DNA of 64,000 bases. It comes from a virus. Positions within the stretch are counted from its first letter, which is position 1; each line of letters opens with the position of its first letter. The notes under the pieces are model-generated. The model saw only the letters and a program-made list of their open reading frames with translations. It ran no database searches and had not been told where the DNA came from. Shown here piece after piece: positions 33,645 to 42,161 of the stretch. Made by a program: the position numbers and the translations under genes. The stretch is taken from IMG/VR virus record IMGVR_UViG_3300023096_000001, positions 32,244 through 96,243 of that record; one strand, 5' to 3'.

Positions 33645-34814
33645 ATGAGAGAAAGACCTTTTGGTGTTCACAAAAGACAGCCAGGCGACTGCGGACAGTC
33701 TCCTGAGTTAGCCATCTACTATTCTGGAGCAACCACGGAAGTGCCTGTGCTGGAATTTGGAAACATTGTATTTAAGGGAGGGACTTCTCTTTACCCGGCT
33801 AAAACTACAGGGATTGGCACGGGTGACGGTAGTGCAACGGCAAGCAATTTCCATAAACTTCCATATCAAAATATTTTAAACGGAGGCTCAGGCGTAAAGA
33901 TCCGCAGCTGTGGCACAGACCTGAAGCAGAAGGTCCGCTTTATGTGTCTTACGCCAGGCGCTTGTGAAATCGACGAGACGGTCTCTGTAGAGGTGCGTGC
34001 GATTGCGGATTGCGAACATCCGAAATGGATGAACTGGTCAAACCCGAAAGAAGCATACTTTGAGCTGGGCTGTATTGAGACTTGTACTCAGAAGTTAAAC
34101 AAGCTGGTATCTCTTTTCAATAGCGATCCAGACTCTCCGGTAGTTGCTTCCAATGTAGGAAACATCTATTTAGAACTTGAATCGAAGGTAGCGGGTGTAG
34201 GCTTTGATGTAGTACGTGTACAAGGGCTTACAGAACCCGATGTGATCGTGCCAAACTTCCGCCGTACTTATACTGCTTTCAAAATGAGAGAGTGGTTTGG
34301 TGATGAGATATTTGGGCAATGTGATGCTGACAAATGTCTTTCAGCGATTGAAATTCATGAGATGGTTTATGAGCCTGTTCGTAAATTCGGAGGCACATCG
34401 AATCCAGCCACGGACCCAACGCATTTTGAACCTGTAAAGAAGACTGTCACGGTTGTATTTGACCCGGCTATTACCAATAGTCAGTCTGCTTACACAGCAC
34501 TTGTTGCATTGTTAAATCCAACAGCATACAGCGCAGCGCTTGATAAAAAAGCCGCTTCGACAACTGCTTCTGATTTTGCGGTCTATGGATTCTGCGTAAC
34601 GCGTACAGACGCCGGCTCGCCAGCAAACCTAGCGACAGCGCAAACAGATTACACCAATAGCAATACGGTTTCTGTTTCCAGAAGTGATTATCAAGGCGGC
34701 AAGTCATTCTATACTGTGGTATCTAAGGTAGCAACAGCGCCGACAGCGGTATCTGGCGATACAGTGGCAGTAGGATACTGTGGAGAGGATGACGAGAACG
34801 TTGCAGGAGTTTAA
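33645..34814 (+). CDS. Cys-containing virion protein, function unknown
   Basis: 389 residues with about a dozen Cys spread in pairs (RSCGTDLK, FMCLTPGACE, LGCIETCTQ, QCDADKC), a beta-rich body, and an Ala/Thr/Ser-rich C-terminal third that looks like an added surface domain (residues 265-380). No transmembrane segments. Context, between head-completion and terminase genes, suggests a capsid decoration or neck protein. A terminator-like hairpin follows at 34906. Confidence 0.6.
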   Translation: MRERPFGVHKRQPGDCGQSPELAIYYSGATTEVPVLEFGNIVFKGGTSLYPAKTTGIGTGDGSATASNFHKLPYQNILNGGSGVKIRSCGTDLKQKVRFMCLTPGACEIDETVSVEVRAIADCEHPKWMNWSNPKEAYFELGCIETCTQKLNKLVSLFNSDPDSPVVASNVGNIYLELESKVAGVGFDVVRVQGLTEPDVIVPNFRRTYTAFKMREWFGDEIFGQCDADKCLSAIEIHEMVYEPVRKFGGTSNPATDPTHFEPVKKTVTVVFDPAITNSQSAYTALVALLNPTAYSAALDKKAASTTASDFAVYGFCVTRTDAGSPANLATAQTDYTNSNTVSVSRSDYQGGKSFYTVVSKVATAPTAVSGDTVAVGYCGEDDENVAGV

Positions 34815-34905
34815 AACCTAGCGAAAGTTAATCGAACAATTGCTTTGCAGTGGGCAAGGTGATGTATAAAGAAAAAGGTTCTTGGTGGTTCGGGAACTTT
34901 CGTGG

Positions 34906-34942
34906 GGGCTCTCAATTAAAACGGAGAGCCCTTTACTATTTT
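34906..34942 (+). terminator. hairpin, probable terminator, flanked by an inverted GAACCAC copy
   Basis: GGGCTCTC (34906-34913) and GAGAGCCC (34924-34931) form a perfect 8-bp stem with a 10-base loop, followed by CTTTACTATTTT. The T tract is broken, so readthrough is likely. GTGGTTC (34885-34891) and GAACCAC (34947-34953) form an outer 7-bp inverted repeat that could fold the next gene's leader motif into the structure. Confidence 0.5.
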
Positions 34943-34946
34943 AAAA

Positions 34947-34953
34947 GAACCAC
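34947..34953 (+). promoter_or_regulatory. GAACCAC leader motif within an inverted repeat
   Basis: AAAAGAACCACATATG, 2 bases from ATG 34956; complementary to GTGGTTC at 34885-34891 across the terminator hairpin. Confidence 0.45.
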
Positions 34954-34955
34954 AT

Positions 34956-35306
34956 ATGACAATCAAAGAAACAATTTCACGGCTAAGAAAAGACCCAAGG
35001 GATGCTTGGTATTATATCCAAGGTACTTTTCGAATGAACCTTTACAATGGAAAGTTTAAGTGGCTTTTAAGGAAGCATATTCTTGAACAGTTTGAGTGGC
35101 GAAGGGATGAGACACCTGCCAAGCAGTGTGCTTTAAACAGAAGCTGCCTTTGTTGCGGATGCCTGACGCCAGACTTGTTTTTCTCAGATAAACCATGCAG
35201 TACGGGAAAAGACAAATGGTGCCAGGATCAAGAACTGGTGCAGTGTTATCCGGCGATGATGTCGCGCAGCAAATGGAATCAATATAAAAAATGTAAACGC
35301 AAATAA
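34956..35306 (+). CDS. small Cys-cluster phage protein, probable zinc binding
   Basis: 116 residues. RKDPRDAWYYIQGTFRMNLY, then LLRKHILEQFEWR, then a Cys-rich half: KQCALNRSCLCCGCLTPDLFF and further Cys (PCSTG, WCQ, QCYP). The pattern 'YYIQG.yR..LY...w.LRKHI.EQ...R......C...gsC..CGC.T ... CYP' is one I know from conserved small proteins of Bacteroidota phages; eight or more Cys would bind one or two zinc ions. Function not established. It lies between virion genes and the terminase. Confidence 0.65.
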   Translation: MTIKETISRLRKDPRDAWYYIQGTFRMNLYNGKFKWLLRKHILEQFEWRRDETPAKQCALNRSCLCCGCLTPDLFFSDKPCSTGKDKWCQDQELVQCYPAMMSRSKWNQYKKCKRK

Positions 35307-35308
35307 AC

Positions 35309-35315
35309 GAACCAC
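35309..35315 (+). promoter_or_regulatory. GAACCAC leader motif
   Basis: AAACGAACCACATG: the motif directly abuts ATG 35316 with no spacer. Confidence 0.45.
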
Positions 35316-35603
35316 ATGAGTTACTTCAGATTACAACATCAAGATTTTGGCAGCGTAAAATCAGGCGAAGCCGTTACTGTCGAATTTGTTAAAGTAGATA
35401 ATGCACCTAAGGTGCGCTCTACACAGGGCACTTGCCACTGTACCAATCCGACGGACTATCCTGACCGGGTTTCTTCTACATACACCGGCGAAGGGATTGC
35501 TCCCGGATCGGAGGGTATACGGATATCCAAACGTGTTATCGTAAACTTCGTAGATGGTACGGTTGAGAATTTACTGATCACAGGCACACTGCTTCCAAAA
35601 TGA
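35316..35603 (+). CDS. DUF1573-like single-domain protein
   Basis: 95 residues. QDFGSVKSGEAVTVEFVKVDN is followed by GTCHCTNP and IAPGSEGIRISKRVIVNF, the order of motifs in DUF1573: 'dfG.v..G....f...N ... CgCt ... i.PG..g.i.v.f'. DUF1573 is an Ig-like fold common in Bacteroidota surface proteins. With no signal peptide and a 4-base overlap with the terminase start (ATGA), it is probably a virion component, perhaps a capsid decoration protein. Confidence 0.6.
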   Translation: MSYFRLQHQDFGSVKSGEAVTVEFVKVDNAPKVRSTQGTCHCTNPTDYPDRVSSTYTGEGIAPGSEGIRISKRVIVNFVDGTVENLLITGTLLPK

Positions 35604-37588
35604 GTAAAGCGGTCGAGGATCTTTTGGTAGGCCGGGATATAGACCCTTTTACGCATCCGAACTCTGTTCAGGTGCTGTACCGTCCTGTTGTGGCACTTCA
35701 TGAAACAGACAAGGTGCCTCCTATTCCCAAGAAAGATCCTGAGGATCCGAACTTCAAATGGTGGGCGGAGCAGATTAAACGGTGTCAGCATGGATGGGTG
35801 GCTCCTGATGGGCATTACCTGAACGGGTTCCTTTATTTCTATCTGAACTTTTGCAAGATTCCTTTACGGAAGGAGGGTAGCACGACCTTCGATTATGACT
35901 ACCCTTTTTACCGGGATAACGATGAGGATATTCTCAATCAGATTTGGGCAAACCGGTACATGATGCTTCCGAATGGCAAGCGTAAGATGGCAAAGAGCCA
36001 CGTGGAAGCAAAACCTCGTGGGATTGCCTGGACAACGTTTACCTTGCTAGGCGTGGGTATATACTATTTTGTGTTTAAGAATGACTTGATCATGGGCTGC
36101 GCTTATCCGAATGATGAGGTGGTGACTACAGAACGTGATTGGTTTAAGAATACCTGGCTGAACTTGCATCCGATCTTTAAAAGAAGAGTCTGTAAAGAAG
36201 ATAAGAAGGTAAGAGAAATGGTTCTCTTGAATGACAATCAAAACAAATTTTCTATTGGATATAAAGTCGGAAGGATATCAATACCCGTAAGTGAATGCCT
36301 CTTTGATGTAATTGGTCAAGAGACCAAAGCCGGGGTTTACAAAGGGAAGCGTTTGAATCTTGCGATTGCTGCGGAGGCGGGTCTTTGGACAGGCGACTCT
36401 CTAAAAAACTATATCACAGAAAACGAACCTTCTATTCGTTTGGGAGATGAGCAGTGGGGGATGTTTCTGATTGGAGGCACATCTAACGCCATCATCAATA
36501 AATCGACGGCGTACAGGGAAATTTTCGAGAACCCAGGAGCTTACAATGCAACCAGGCACTTCACCCCGAAGAGCAAGGTATTGTTTGGTCATATTGATTA
36601 CTTCACCGGCAAGTCGAAGGTAGAGGAGGCTTTGGAACAGATTAAAAAGTCTCGTGAATCAAAGACTGGAGACCAGGATGCGTACAATCAGGAGCTTATC
36701 GAGAACCCACTCCACTGGGAAGAAGCATTCTTGCCTAACAACAAGACGTCTGCTTACAATGTAGCACTGATCAATGAGCACCTGACGTGGATCAAAATGA
36801 ACCATGCAAACCATTGGGTGAAGGGCCGGCTTGAATACATCATGGACTTGAATAATAAGCCTACAGGCCGTGTGCAATTTATCGAGGATGGTGTGGGCGA
36901 ATGGTTTATGAACAGGGAAGGAATGCCCACAGAAGCCTATGAGAACCTTCATATCGCAGCCATTGATGATAGATACAAAACAAGATATGGAAATCATAAA
37001 AACACGGCAGAAGATTCTCATAATGCAATGATCATTTACAGGAAACCTACAGGATATCCTATCAAGTCAGATATGCCTGTATGCGTGTATTATGGTAAGC
37101 ACCCAGATATGCTAGTGGCTTACGAAGAATTCTATAAAGGGATGTTATTTTATAACGTAGCGAAGACCCTTTACGAATACAACTCCGACTCTTTTATAAA
37201 CTTCCTTAGAGAAAAAAAGGAGCTAAGCCGCCTTTTTTATATAAATAACATTCCAGGTATCAAAGTCGGCAACGAAGAAAAACAAGAGATGACCCTTTTG
37301 GGTAGTATGTATTTCACTTCAGGGCGCTATAAAAACATCACATTGCCACTTATCCTGGAAGAACTTATCAAGTGGGGTACACGAAGAAATACGGATATTT
37401 CCTCGGCATTCCACCTTGTACTGTGGTTAATGGAGTTGACTGACTGCTTAGCGGTCACTGTGATGAATAAATCTTACGAAAATGAGAGCTATGTGGTTAG
37501 GCTTGGGCCGAGCAAGCAAGATACCCGATCTCATGATGACTCCGATTACCCCATGATCCGTCTAGGTCCTACCTATGCGTACTCTTGA
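35600..37588 (+). CDS. terL: terminase large subunit
   Basis: 662 residues. ATPase: a degenerate Walker A at about 139-147 (AKPRGIAWT), Walker B about 252-262 (LNLAIAAEAG, the catalytic Glu in 'EAG'), and coupling motif FLIGGTSN at about 289-296. Nuclease: AAIDDRY at about 453-459 (metal-binding Asp), DSHNAMIIYRKP about 471-482, and a C-terminal SSAFHLVLWL helix. 'G.rL.l.i..EAG.w.' and 'GG.s.GTsN' follow the crAss-like terminase pattern. It cuts and pumps DNA into the prohead through the portal. No small subunit was identified next to it. Confidence 0.85.
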   Translation: MSKAVEDLLVGRDIDPFTHPNSVQVLYRPVVALHETDKVPPIPKKDPEDPNFKWWAEQIKRCQHGWVAPDGHYLNGFLYFYLNFCKIPLRKEGSTTFDYDYPFYRDNDEDILNQIWANRYMMLPNGKRKMAKSHVEAKPRGIAWTTFTLLGVGIYYFVFKNDLIMGCAYPNDEVVTTERDWFKNTWLNLHPIFKRRVCKEDKKVREMVLLNDNQNKFSIGYKVGRISIPVSECLFDVIGQETKAGVYKGKRLNLAIAAEAGLWTGDSLKNYITENEPSIRLGDEQWGMFLIGGTSNAIINKSTAYREIFENPGAYNATRHFTPKSKVLFGHIDYFTGKSKVEEALEQIKKSRESKTGDQDAYNQELIENPLHWEEAFLPNNKTSAYNVALINEHLTWIKMNHANHWVKGRLEYIMDLNNKPTGRVQFIEDGVGEWFMNREGMPTEAYENLHIAAIDDRYKTRYGNHKNTAEDSHNAMIIYRKPTGYPIKSDMPVCVYYGKHPDMLVAYEEFYKGMLFYNVAKTLYEYNSDSFINFLREKKELSRLFYINNIPGIKVGNEEKQEMTLLGSMYFTSGRYKNITLPLILEELIKWGTRRNTDISSAFHLVLWLMELTDCLAVTVMNKSYENESYVVRLGPSKQDTRSHDDSDYPMIRLGPTYAYS

Positions 37589-37597
37589 AAAAGAGCG

Positions 37598-37636
37598 TTG
37601 TAAGTCGAATGCTAAGAGGCGTGCCCAGTATCTTTA
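37598..37636 (+). promoter_or_regulatory. candidate late promoter downstream of terminase
   Basis: TTGTAAGTCGAA (37598-37609) and TATCTTTA (37629-37636) repeat the 31-base start-to-start geometry seen at 29348. The -7 box differs from TAnnTTTG at the last base. It precedes ATG 37659. Confidence 0.45.
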
Positions 37637-37658
37637 AACTGTTAACTGCGATTTTATT

Positions 37659-38342
37659 ATGATATCACCCGATTTCTCTATTGTACAGGCTGAATGTGAT
37701 GAGCTTACCTTCGAAGACATTACGCCTGCATATTCCCCACGGACTCCCTGGGGTTATGGCGCGATCAATACAGATGCGGCAGATATTGTGAAAACAGAGA
37801 TTTCGCTTGACTTTGGCATCAACGGCTATTATAAATTCGAGCGGCAGTGGAATCAAACACAAGGTCCTTGGACGATTCACGCTTATGATATTCCTTATCA
37901 GAAGCAAACACCCGGTTGTAGTGACTGTGGGGTGCCTTGCGGATGCGAAGGATGTTCGGATGTGCCGGATTTGGATCCTGACTGCAACGGATATATGACA
38001 GGATTCCCTGAAGGATGTATCACGGCAAAGTTTGAGATATTTAGCCAAGGCGCTACGTCAGAAATTTTTGTTTCAGAGGGCGTGAAAGTAAAGCGTATCA
38101 TCAGTACCTGTTATAAAGACAAACGGGTCAGAGACCTTGCGAACAAGTTGACGTTAGGCGACGATTGCAAATACAATTTCTTTTTAAGCAGTGCCAAGCG
38201 TAAAGAATATATGAACACGGTCGTGCTTGCCAAGATGAAATTGGATTTGTCGGCAGCTGAACCGGAAGGGTGTGACTGTGAATGTATTGCTTCCCGGATA
38301 AAACTGGTAGGCGCAGAACTTGACTCGATCCCACTGCGATGA
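37659..38342 (+). CDS. Cys-rich virion-type protein, unknown
   Basis: 227 residues. A central cluster (CSDCGVPCGCEGCSD, about residues 87-101, plus Cys at DPDCNG and EGCITAK) could bind metal or form disulfides; a second pair (CDCEC) is near residue 210. The rest is beta-type. Its last bases overlap the next start (ATGA). Position suggests a surface protein module that begins here and continues to 45817. No family known. Confidence 0.6.
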   Translation: MISPDFSIVQAECDELTFEDITPAYSPRTPWGYGAINTDAADIVKTEISLDFGINGYYKFERQWNQTQGPWTIHAYDIPYQKQTPGCSDCGVPCGCEGCSDVPDLDPDCNGYMTGFPEGCITAKFEIFSQGATSEIFVSEGVKVKRIISTCYKDKRVRDLANKLTLGDDCKYNFFLSSAKRKEYMNTVVLAKMKLDLSAAEPEGCDCECIASRIKLVGAELDSIPLR

Positions 38343-38557
38343 AAATATTTAGCGCCTATGAGCTCCAAAAGAGGATTATCAAGACTGCAAGTGAAATGGA
38401 TTGTGAAAACAACCGCCTCGCTAAGCAGGGTAAAGCTTCCAATGAAATAGACGAAGCCATTTTTGAGATGATGTTTCTGTACCCTTTTCTGCCTTACTGG
38501 CCGGTAGAGGTTTTAAGACAGAAAGAGTGTTACCTGAACGATAAATACGGATTATAA
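38339..38557 (+). CDS. unknown small protein (72 aa)
   Basis: 72 residues, two helices (AYELQKRIIKTASEMDCENNRLAKQ and DEAIFEMMFLYPFLPYW) and a C-terminal LRQKECYLNDKYGL. Overlaps both neighbours (ATGA before; TAATG after), so it belongs firmly to this operon. Possibly a chaperone for the following tail protein, by position only. Confidence 0.6.
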   Translation: MKIFSAYELQKRIIKTASEMDCENNRLAKQGKASNEIDEAIFEMMFLYPFLPYWPVEVLRQKECYLNDKYGL

Positions 38558-40614
38558 TGTGCGGATGCCCTGAATTAGATTGCAATTGCCAAGAGCCATG
38601 CACGGATTGCATTGCCCCTGACACGATGATTGTTCGCAATATCGCGAAACCGTCACTGTGTGATGACATCATTGATTTGATCGGAGGTGGCAATGAAGGT
38701 CCGGGTTGTCAGCTAAAAATGGGTGGCGCAATTATTTCAGGCACAACCATAACGTTGACTGTTGTGGGAAGCAATGGTGCTGTTGAGTTTAGCCGAGATG
38801 GAATTTCCTGGCAGGATAGTCCAACGTTTTCAAATCAACCAGCAGGTCCTCATAAGTATTTTGCACGGGAAAAGAAGAATAATGCGTGCGTTGCCGCAGC
38901 TTACACAACTGTGCCGGGCTGTACAACGCCAGCGCCTTCCGTAGTCACGCCTGTGAATTATGTCGTAGGTCAGTCTGCTCAACCGTTATCGGCTACAGGG
39001 GTAGCCCTGAAATGGTATACCAATGCGACGGGTGGTACAGGTTCAAATTTAGTGCCTGTCCCGATTACAACATCTGTAGGCACTACGCTTTATTATGTCA
39101 GCCAGACGTTAAATGGTTGTGAAGGACCAAGAGCGGTCATCCAGGTGATCGTATCAGGAAGTGGCTGTGTACCGGGTCCCGTTGTAGATGTAGTTCCCCA
39201 AGAGACATTATGTATCGGAGGCTTTCTTCAAATAAAGACTACTGACGGATGTACTCAGTCTTACCGATCAACAACGACAGCGTGTGGAGGAGGTGGGACT
39301 TGTGTAATTCCATCAGGTCCCGTATTCGTAGAGACTGTTTCTTCGACCTGTTCTCAATCGGGACAATTCTTAAACAATGGACACTTCGAATATGGCCCTG
39401 TAACGGGAGGCGACCGGTATGCTTTATGGCTTCCAAGCTCAGGCAATCCAAGACCGACTTATAATCAGAGTACAGCAATCCCTAGTGGAGGCTATATCAA
39501 TGTAACGGGCGTACCAGGCTCATCGACAGATAAATCCTACCGGTTGATTATTTTCAATCAGACTACGGAATGTTACCTGGAAAAGATTGCCAATTTCGGG
39601 TATACGACCTGTGATCCAACGTGTGTGCAACCTTTCTTCCAGTTTGAGAAGTCAGACCCAACATGTAGCGGACAGGCGACCGTTAGCAATGGTCAGTTAA
39701 AAATGATCAATGTGACCAATGGCACGCGCTATCAGGTTTGTGTAGGAGCAATTTTTAACTGCCCATCGAACTATGACACAGCAACGCCAATTACCTCTCC
39801 GGCAAGCACCGTTGTGGTCAATAATATTGGCTTTACCGCGAATGAGGAATTTAGGGATTACAATGTGCGTGTGTTCAACGGCAGGGCAGATTGCTTTACC
39901 ACGATCGCGTATAAGTTTTACAATCCTTGTTATGTGCCTTCTTGTGTATCGCCTACAACGGGTACGCCTGTTGTAACGCAGGCTACTTGCGCTGGTAACG
40001 GTGTGATTAATAACAATGCCTCGATCACGATACCTTCGGTAGGGAATGCCACGAAATATGGCTACTCTTTAGGATCTGTTTATTCTGGCGCTGATTATAG
40101 CACAGCGTATGATGTTGTTGGCAGCCAGATTAATATTGCTTCGCTAGCAGGATCTGCCAATGCGACCAGTTATGTAGTGCGCATATTCAACGGTAGAAAT
40201 GACTGTTATGTAGATAAGCCTATCACCGTAGCAGGAAAGAATTGCCAGGAGGCGTGTGTTAACCCGACTTTTACGATAGGTAGCCTGGCTCCGACTTGTA
40301 ACTCAGGCGTGTCTAACAACAACGGAAATGTCTCGATTAACAACATCGCAAACGGAACCCGTTGGCAGCTGTGTATTGATACGACATTCACCTGTACGCC
40401 GAATTACGACGGAGCAACTTCCTTTACAGGAGTAGGTCCTTTGGTGGTGTTGCCTAATATGGGCTACTCGACAGGCCAGGAGTACAGAGACTTTACGGTG
40501 CGGGTTTACAACAACTCAGCAACTTGTTTTACGGACCACACGCTTCGGACTTATAATCCATGTTTTGTGTGCTGTACGATGGGTGTTACTTCAGTAGAAT
40601 TGAATAACGTCTAA
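38557..40614 (+). CDS. Cys-rich multi-Ig-like virion protein
   Basis: 685 residues. N-terminal Cys-rich segment (CGCPELDCNCQEPC), then a domain at about 130-215 (YVVGQSAQPLSATGVALKWY ... LYYVSQTLNGCEGP) typical of T9SS-type Ig-like domains of Bacteroidota, then four tandem repeats of about 105 residues starting at C249, C356, C463 and C567, each with 'C......C......n.......ngtrY...' and 'Y.vRvfN....C'. The repeats probably form disulfide- or metal-stabilised beta sandwiches. There is no signal peptide. Likely a virion surface fibre that contacts host or environment. Confidence 0.6.
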   Translation: MCGCPELDCNCQEPCTDCIAPDTMIVRNIAKPSLCDDIIDLIGGGNEGPGCQLKMGGAIISGTTITLTVVGSNGAVEFSRDGISWQDSPTFSNQPAGPHKYFAREKKNNACVAAAYTTVPGCTTPAPSVVTPVNYVVGQSAQPLSATGVALKWYTNATGGTGSNLVPVPITTSVGTTLYYVSQTLNGCEGPRAVIQVIVSGSGCVPGPVVDVVPQETLCIGGFLQIKTTDGCTQSYRSTTTACGGGGTCVIPSGPVFVETVSSTCSQSGQFLNNGHFEYGPVTGGDRYALWLPSSGNPRPTYNQSTAIPSGGYINVTGVPGSSTDKSYRLIIFNQTTECYLEKIANFGYTTCDPTCVQPFFQFEKSDPTCSGQATVSNGQLKMINVTNGTRYQVCVGAIFNCPSNYDTATPITSPASTVVVNNIGFTANEEFRDYNVRVFNGRADCFTTIAYKFYNPCYVPSCVSPTTGTPVVTQATCAGNGVINNNASITIPSVGNATKYGYSLGSVYSGADYSTAYDVVGSQINIASLAGSANATSYVVRIFNGRNDCYVDKPITVAGKNCQEACVNPTFTIGSLAPTCNSGVSNNNGNVSINNIANGTRWQLCIDTTFTCTPNYDGATSFTGVGPLVVLPNMGYSTGQEYRDFTVRVYNNSATCFTDHTLRTYNPCFVCCTMGVTSVELNNV
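39301..40575 (+). repeat. four tandem Ig-like domain repeats (protein level)
   Basis: Repeat starts at 39301, 39622, 39943 and 40255, spaced 321, 321 and 312 bases. Repeats 2 and 4 are the most alike (NGTRYQVCV / NGTRWQLCI; NEEFRDYNVRVFN / GQEYRDFTVRVYN). DNA identity is low enough that recent slippage duplication is unlikely. Confidence 0.65.
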
Positions 40615-40619
40615 ATATA

Positions 40620-40626
40620 GAACCAC
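40620..40626 (+). promoter_or_regulatory. GAACCAC leader motif
   Basis: ATATAGAACCACTAATCATG, 5 bases before ATG 40632. Confidence 0.45.
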
Positions 40627-40631
40627 TAATC

Positions 40632-41390
40632 ATGGCAGAGAAAATTGTAGTATCGACGACAATAAAGCTTCCTGAGGGCTACGTACCTACAGAGGCTGAA
40701 ATTGCCAGCATTCAAAAGATTATCGATCAGGGAGGTATTGTCCCTCCCGATCCCGAGAAAGGGAAATGCGATGCAGGACCAAAGCCACTACGTGTGACGG
40801 TAAAAAGTGACTCGTTGTTGAGTGTAGACTGGCATGGCGTGAAGGTGACGCCGGTAGACTGGCTTGTTGAGGAGTTGAGCGGAACGGATCTAAGTAAAGG
40901 TCAGCTAGAGCCGAAAGGGGCCACAATTGAGTTGAAGTTGACGGCACCTCTGTCGAAGCTGATTCCTCAGTATAAAGTGGTGCTGACCGGAGTGGAGTGT
41001 ACCGGAGAAGGAGCGCTGGTGTTTGACAACCCTTTCTATGAAAAACCTTCTGTAGAGAATCCTTGTAAAGGAGGTCCTACGCCGCTAAACGCAAAGATGG
41101 TTTCTGAAAAAGGAATTGATGTGGAATGGTGGGGCGACGGGGTGACGCCTTTGGATTGGCAGGTGACAGGAAGTGACTCCAATTTGCTAGGAAAAGGACA
41201 GTTAACGCCTAAAGCTTCGGACAGAGGCCATGTGCTTTTAGCTTTAACAGAAATCCCTAAGCCAGGCGACAACATCACAGTGGTGCTGACGGGTGTGAAA
41301 TGTGAAGGAGGTGGCGCATTGACTTTTCAGGTGCCTTCTTTGAGTGATAATGTTAAGATTGATTCCATCGAGGTAACGCAGAAAGCATGA
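40632..41390 (+). CDS. two-domain duplicated protein, probable virion surface
   Basis: 252 residues. After an N-terminal helix-containing part come two similar units, about 45-135 and 145-235: KCDAGPKPLRVTV / PCKGGPTPLNAKM, VDWHGVKVTPVDW / VEWWGDGVTPLDW, KGQLEPK / KGQLTPK, KVVLTGVECTGEGAL / TVVLTGVKCEGGGAL. This is a clear internal duplication of a beta domain with a conserved Cys pair. The stop overlaps the next ATG. Function unknown; context suggests a capsid- or tail-bound surface protein. Confidence 0.65.
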   Translation: MAEKIVVSTTIKLPEGYVPTEAEIASIQKIIDQGGIVPPDPEKGKCDAGPKPLRVTVKSDSLLSVDWHGVKVTPVDWLVEELSGTDLSKGQLEPKGATIELKLTAPLSKLIPQYKVVLTGVECTGEGALVFDNPFYEKPSVENPCKGGPTPLNAKMVSEKGIDVEWWGDGVTPLDWQVTGSDSNLLGKGQLTPKASDRGHVLLALTEIPKPGDNITVVLTGVKCEGGGALTFQVPSLSDNVKIDSIEVTQKA

Positions 41391-42160
41391 ATAATCTAAA
41401 AATTACGTTAACGGCATCTTCTTTGACGGGGTTAACCCCTGGCGTAGGGGGCGCGTATAACTTTATCGTAGATTTTCTCAAGTCTGACGGTACGCCCTTG
41501 AATAGCCCCAATGTGCCTAATTCGACGAATCTATCCGTTACACCTTCGGGTTCTACCTTTGTTTTGAATATCCCGATCACCAGTGGCGACTATACTATTT
41601 TAGGCATCACGATTAAGATATACAACCAATCCCGGCAGAACTGCTGTGTGACAAGCACAAATTACAACCTTTACAATACAAGCTCGGACGCTCCGGCGCC
41701 TACGGTAGGTGTGCGTGACGGGAAGCGCACGGTAGAAGCGAATGGCGCTTATTATGACATTGTAAACAGCGAGTTTGCTTTCTTCCAGGTGCTACCTAAT
41801 GGAAATGTAAGGCTGGATATGCCTACTTCACAGTCTAGTTTTAACGGACAAAGAACGGTGTCGCCTATTGTGTTGGATAGCTTCTGGGCGGATATGAAAG
41901 ATAACAACCCTGATCAGTTAGCGGCTTTGCGGTCTTCCGGTGGAATTGCGATGCACGACTTTACGCAGCTTACAGTCTATGGTTATCCGGCCCGTACGGA
42001 CTGGGGAACGACATTGAGAGAGATAAAAGAAGGCAATCCTATCCATGTCTGGTGGAGCTTTGGCAATAATGATGCTTCAAATGGGGTAGATAAAACGTAT
42101 TCCAATAACAGTGGACAATTGCACCGGGCGTCTATTTATAAATATAAACTAAGTTACTAA
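41387..42160 (+). CDS. virion-type protein with N-terminal domain shared with the 43700 protein
   Basis: 257 residues. Residues 1-100 (MNNLKITLTASSLTGLTP ... ITSGDYTILGITIKIYNQSRQNCC) align along their length with the N-terminus of the 43700-45817 protein. The rest holds FFQVLPNGNVRLDMP and a beta-rich C-terminus ending LHRASIYKYKLSY. The shared N-terminal unit probably docks both proteins to the same site on the particle. Coupled to the upstream gene by ATGA. Confidence 0.6.
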   Translation: MNNLKITLTASSLTGLTPGVGGAYNFIVDFLKSDGTPLNSPNVPNSTNLSVTPSGSTFVLNIPITSGDYTILGITIKIYNQSRQNCCVTSTNYNLYNTSSDAPAPTVGVRDGKRTVEANGAYYDIVNSEFAFFQVLPNGNVRLDMPTSQSSFNGQRTVSPIVLDSFWADMKDNNPDQLAALRSSGGIAMHDFTQLTVYGYPARTDWGTTLREIKEGNPIHVWWSFGNNDASNGVDKTYSNNSGQLHRASIYKYKLSY

Positions 42161-42161
42161 C

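Noticed and set aside
34850-35059. Rightward 69-residue frame across the hairpin region
   Set aside because: It runs through the terminator and into the Cys-cluster gene in another frame; aromatic/basic composition without pattern.
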